In this document: in pieces, positions 63,119-64,000 of the stretch
Layout: each line of letters begins with the position of its first letter
How positions within the stretch are numbered: the stretch's first letter is position 1
NCBI GenBank assembly: GCA_900465685.1
Contig: UEGR01000020.1
Span: forward strand, 62,001 to 126,000
Length of the DNA stretch: 64,000 nucleotides
Origin: Hyphomicrobiales bacterium
Lineage (GTDB): Bacteria > Pseudomonadota > Alphaproteobacteria > Rhizobiales > Rhizobiaceae
Reading direction: 5' to 3'
Made by a program: the position numbers and the translations under genes
The notes under the pieces: generated by a model
Databases searched by the model: none
Seen by the model: the letters and a program-made list of their open reading frames with translations, nothing else
What the model was told of the DNA's origin: nothing

Positions 63119-64000
63119 AGCTTCTTCCTTTTGGGTTTGCCAGTCTGTTTGAATGCTTCCGGTACCGCCGCTGCGATGGCTTTCTTCATTACGGTGGGTA
63201 GGGCCTCTCCTGCCAGTTCGTCCGGGGCCGACCACCAGCCATTGCCGGACATAGACTGACTGACACCTGCGCTTACATTGTCGGCACGATAGACCGACAG
63301 GCGCAATTCGAAATGGGTGAAGACATGGGTAATGTTGCCGGACGGGGTCCATGACGCCGGAAAGGGGGCTGCTTTGACTGTCGCATCGCCGTCGATACGC
63401 GCAGTCCACGGGCTGCCCGGCACTTCCGTCATGCCTGCAAGCAGGCCTTCGCCTTTTCGTTTTTGCAGGAAAATCGCTCCATCTCCGGTAATCGCGACGA
63501 AGGCGGCACCGATGCGGATCGGCTTTTCCGCCTTTGGCGCCTTGACCGGAAATTCTTCCGGGTCGCGGGTGGCGAGTGCAACGCAATTATCATTGACCGG
63601 GCAGATCGCGCAGGCTGGTCGGCGCGGTGTGCATATTGTTGCGCCGAGATCCATCACGGCCTGTGCAAAGTCGCCGGGGCGGTCTGACGGCGTCATTTCG
63701 GCCATCAGGGCACGGATCTGCGGCTTGGCGGCAGGCAAGGGCGTGTCGATGGCATAGAGCCGCGAAATGACGCGCTCGACATTGCCGTCCACCACGGCGG
63801 CATTTTCGCCAAAGGCAATCGCAGCGATGGCCGCTGATGTGTAATCGCCGATGCCGGGCAGCTCTTTCAATGCTGCCGCATTGTCTGGAAATTTCCCGCC
63901 ATATTGTGTGGCGACGAGATCGGCGCATTTCTTGAGATTGCGGGCGCGCGAATAATAGCCAAGCCCCGCCCAGGCTCGCAAAATGTCGTCTTCGGTGGCG
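63115..64000 (-). CDS. mutY: A/G-specific adenine glycosylase, 5' end cut by window edge
   Basis: About 295 C-terminal residues of MutY, which removes adenine paired with 8-oxoguanine. The window edge truncates the N-terminus; the first visible residues are before WAGLGYYSRARNL. The HhH motif LPGIGDYTSAAIAAI, the catalytic aspartate in VVDGNVERVISR and the 4Fe-4S ligands C-x6-C-x2-C-x5-C (CTPRRPACAICPVNDNC) are all present. The C-terminal Nudix-like domain that recognises 8-oxoG follows (about the last 150 residues). It is coupled to the HAD gene. Confidence 0.95.
   Translation of the reverse strand, partial: ATEDDILRAWAGLGYYSRARNLKKCADLVATQYGGKFPDNAAALKELPGIGDYTSAAIAAIAFGENAAVVDGNVERVISRLYAIDTPLPAAKPQIRALMAEMTPSDRPGDFAQAVMDLGATICTPRRPACAICPVNDNCVALATRDPEEFPVKAPKAEKPIRIGAAFVAITGDGAIFLQKRKGEGLLAGMTEVPGSPWTARIDGDATVKAAPFPASWTPSGNITHVFTHFELRLSVYRADNVSAGVSQSMSGNGWWSAPDELAGEALPTVMKKAIAAAVPEAFKQTGKPKRKKL

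Noticed and set aside
62504-63586. A 360-codon version of the HAD gene reaching into mutY
   Set aside because: Only the part after the GTG at 63118 has HAD motifs; the rest is the mutY region in another frame.

Overview
The window is a piece of an alphaproteobacterial chromosome (Hyphomicrobiales), most likely Brucella/Ochrobactrum. Several things point there: the neighbourhood rpsF-rpsR-(DUF2232)-rplI / fabD-fabG-acpP-fabF-mltG-yicC-gmk; the aa3 oxidase cluster ctaC-ctaD-ctaB-coxF-ctaG-ctaE-DUF983-surf1 followed by ispH-thrB-rnhA; a 377-residue CcrM-type GANTC methylase; an IalB-family protein; and intergenic octamer arrays of the AGGGCAGT type known from Brucella typing. Naming the genus rests on recalled gene order and protein lengths, not on a search. 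The DUF5993/dsbB pair at the left suggests the Ochrobactrum side of the genus rather than classical Brucella; this is inference. I saw no rRNA, tRNA, CRISPR array, insertion sequence or prophage.

Layout. 1-2.5 kb: the end of an rRNA uracil methyltransferase gene, a small DUF5993 membrane protein with a DsbB-like oxidase, and an ArsR/SRPBCC pair with a readable promoter-operator. 2.5-5.2 kb: a LOG-family phosphoribohydrolase, a periplasmic lysozyme inhibitor and a LysM protein. 5.4-9.4 kb: an ArsR-type regulator with an Atm1-like ABC exporter, then psd-pssA for phosphatidylethanolamine synthesis. 9.4-16.4 kb, mostly minus strand: an NTPase, an SDR, purF, cvpA, radA, dnaB. 16.6-19 kb: a nucleoside-binding NUP protein and cfa. 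19.3-22 kb: the ribosomal operon with a long leader. 22.2-29.2 kb: fatty-acid synthesis genes, mltG, yicC and gmk. 29.4-36 kb: an accessory stretch with an aldo/keto reductase, LysR, AraC, an SDR, barstar with a 48-residue membrane protein, tldD and ialB. 36.5-46.1 kb: cytochrome oxidase assembly, ispH, thrB and rnhA. 46.2-48.4 kb: a peroxiredoxin, a DsbD N-domain protein and YqgE. 48.5-58.3 kb: two c-di-GMP phosphodiesterase genes about 5 kb apart, with GNAT, M16 peptidase, thrC and lipoprotein genes between them. 58.3-64 kb: a HAD hydrolase, a ClC channel, ccrM, a second HAD hydrolase and a truncated mutY.

The least ordinary signal is in the gaps between genes. At least four unrelated families of palindromic intergenic elements recur in this one window: (A) about 110-145 bp nested palindromes with a GAGCACCGG-type core; (B) 60-bp units, tandem in two places and solo in a third; (C) about 50-bp hairpins around CCAAAT/ATTTGG; and (D) inverted arrays of AGGGGAAT-like octamers that bracket the GGDEF-EAL/GNAT gene pair. 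There are also several well-defined operator and promoter architectures: ArsR/SRPBCC, ArsR/ABC exporter, a LysR start-codon palindrome, and two CtrA-like boxes before ccrM.
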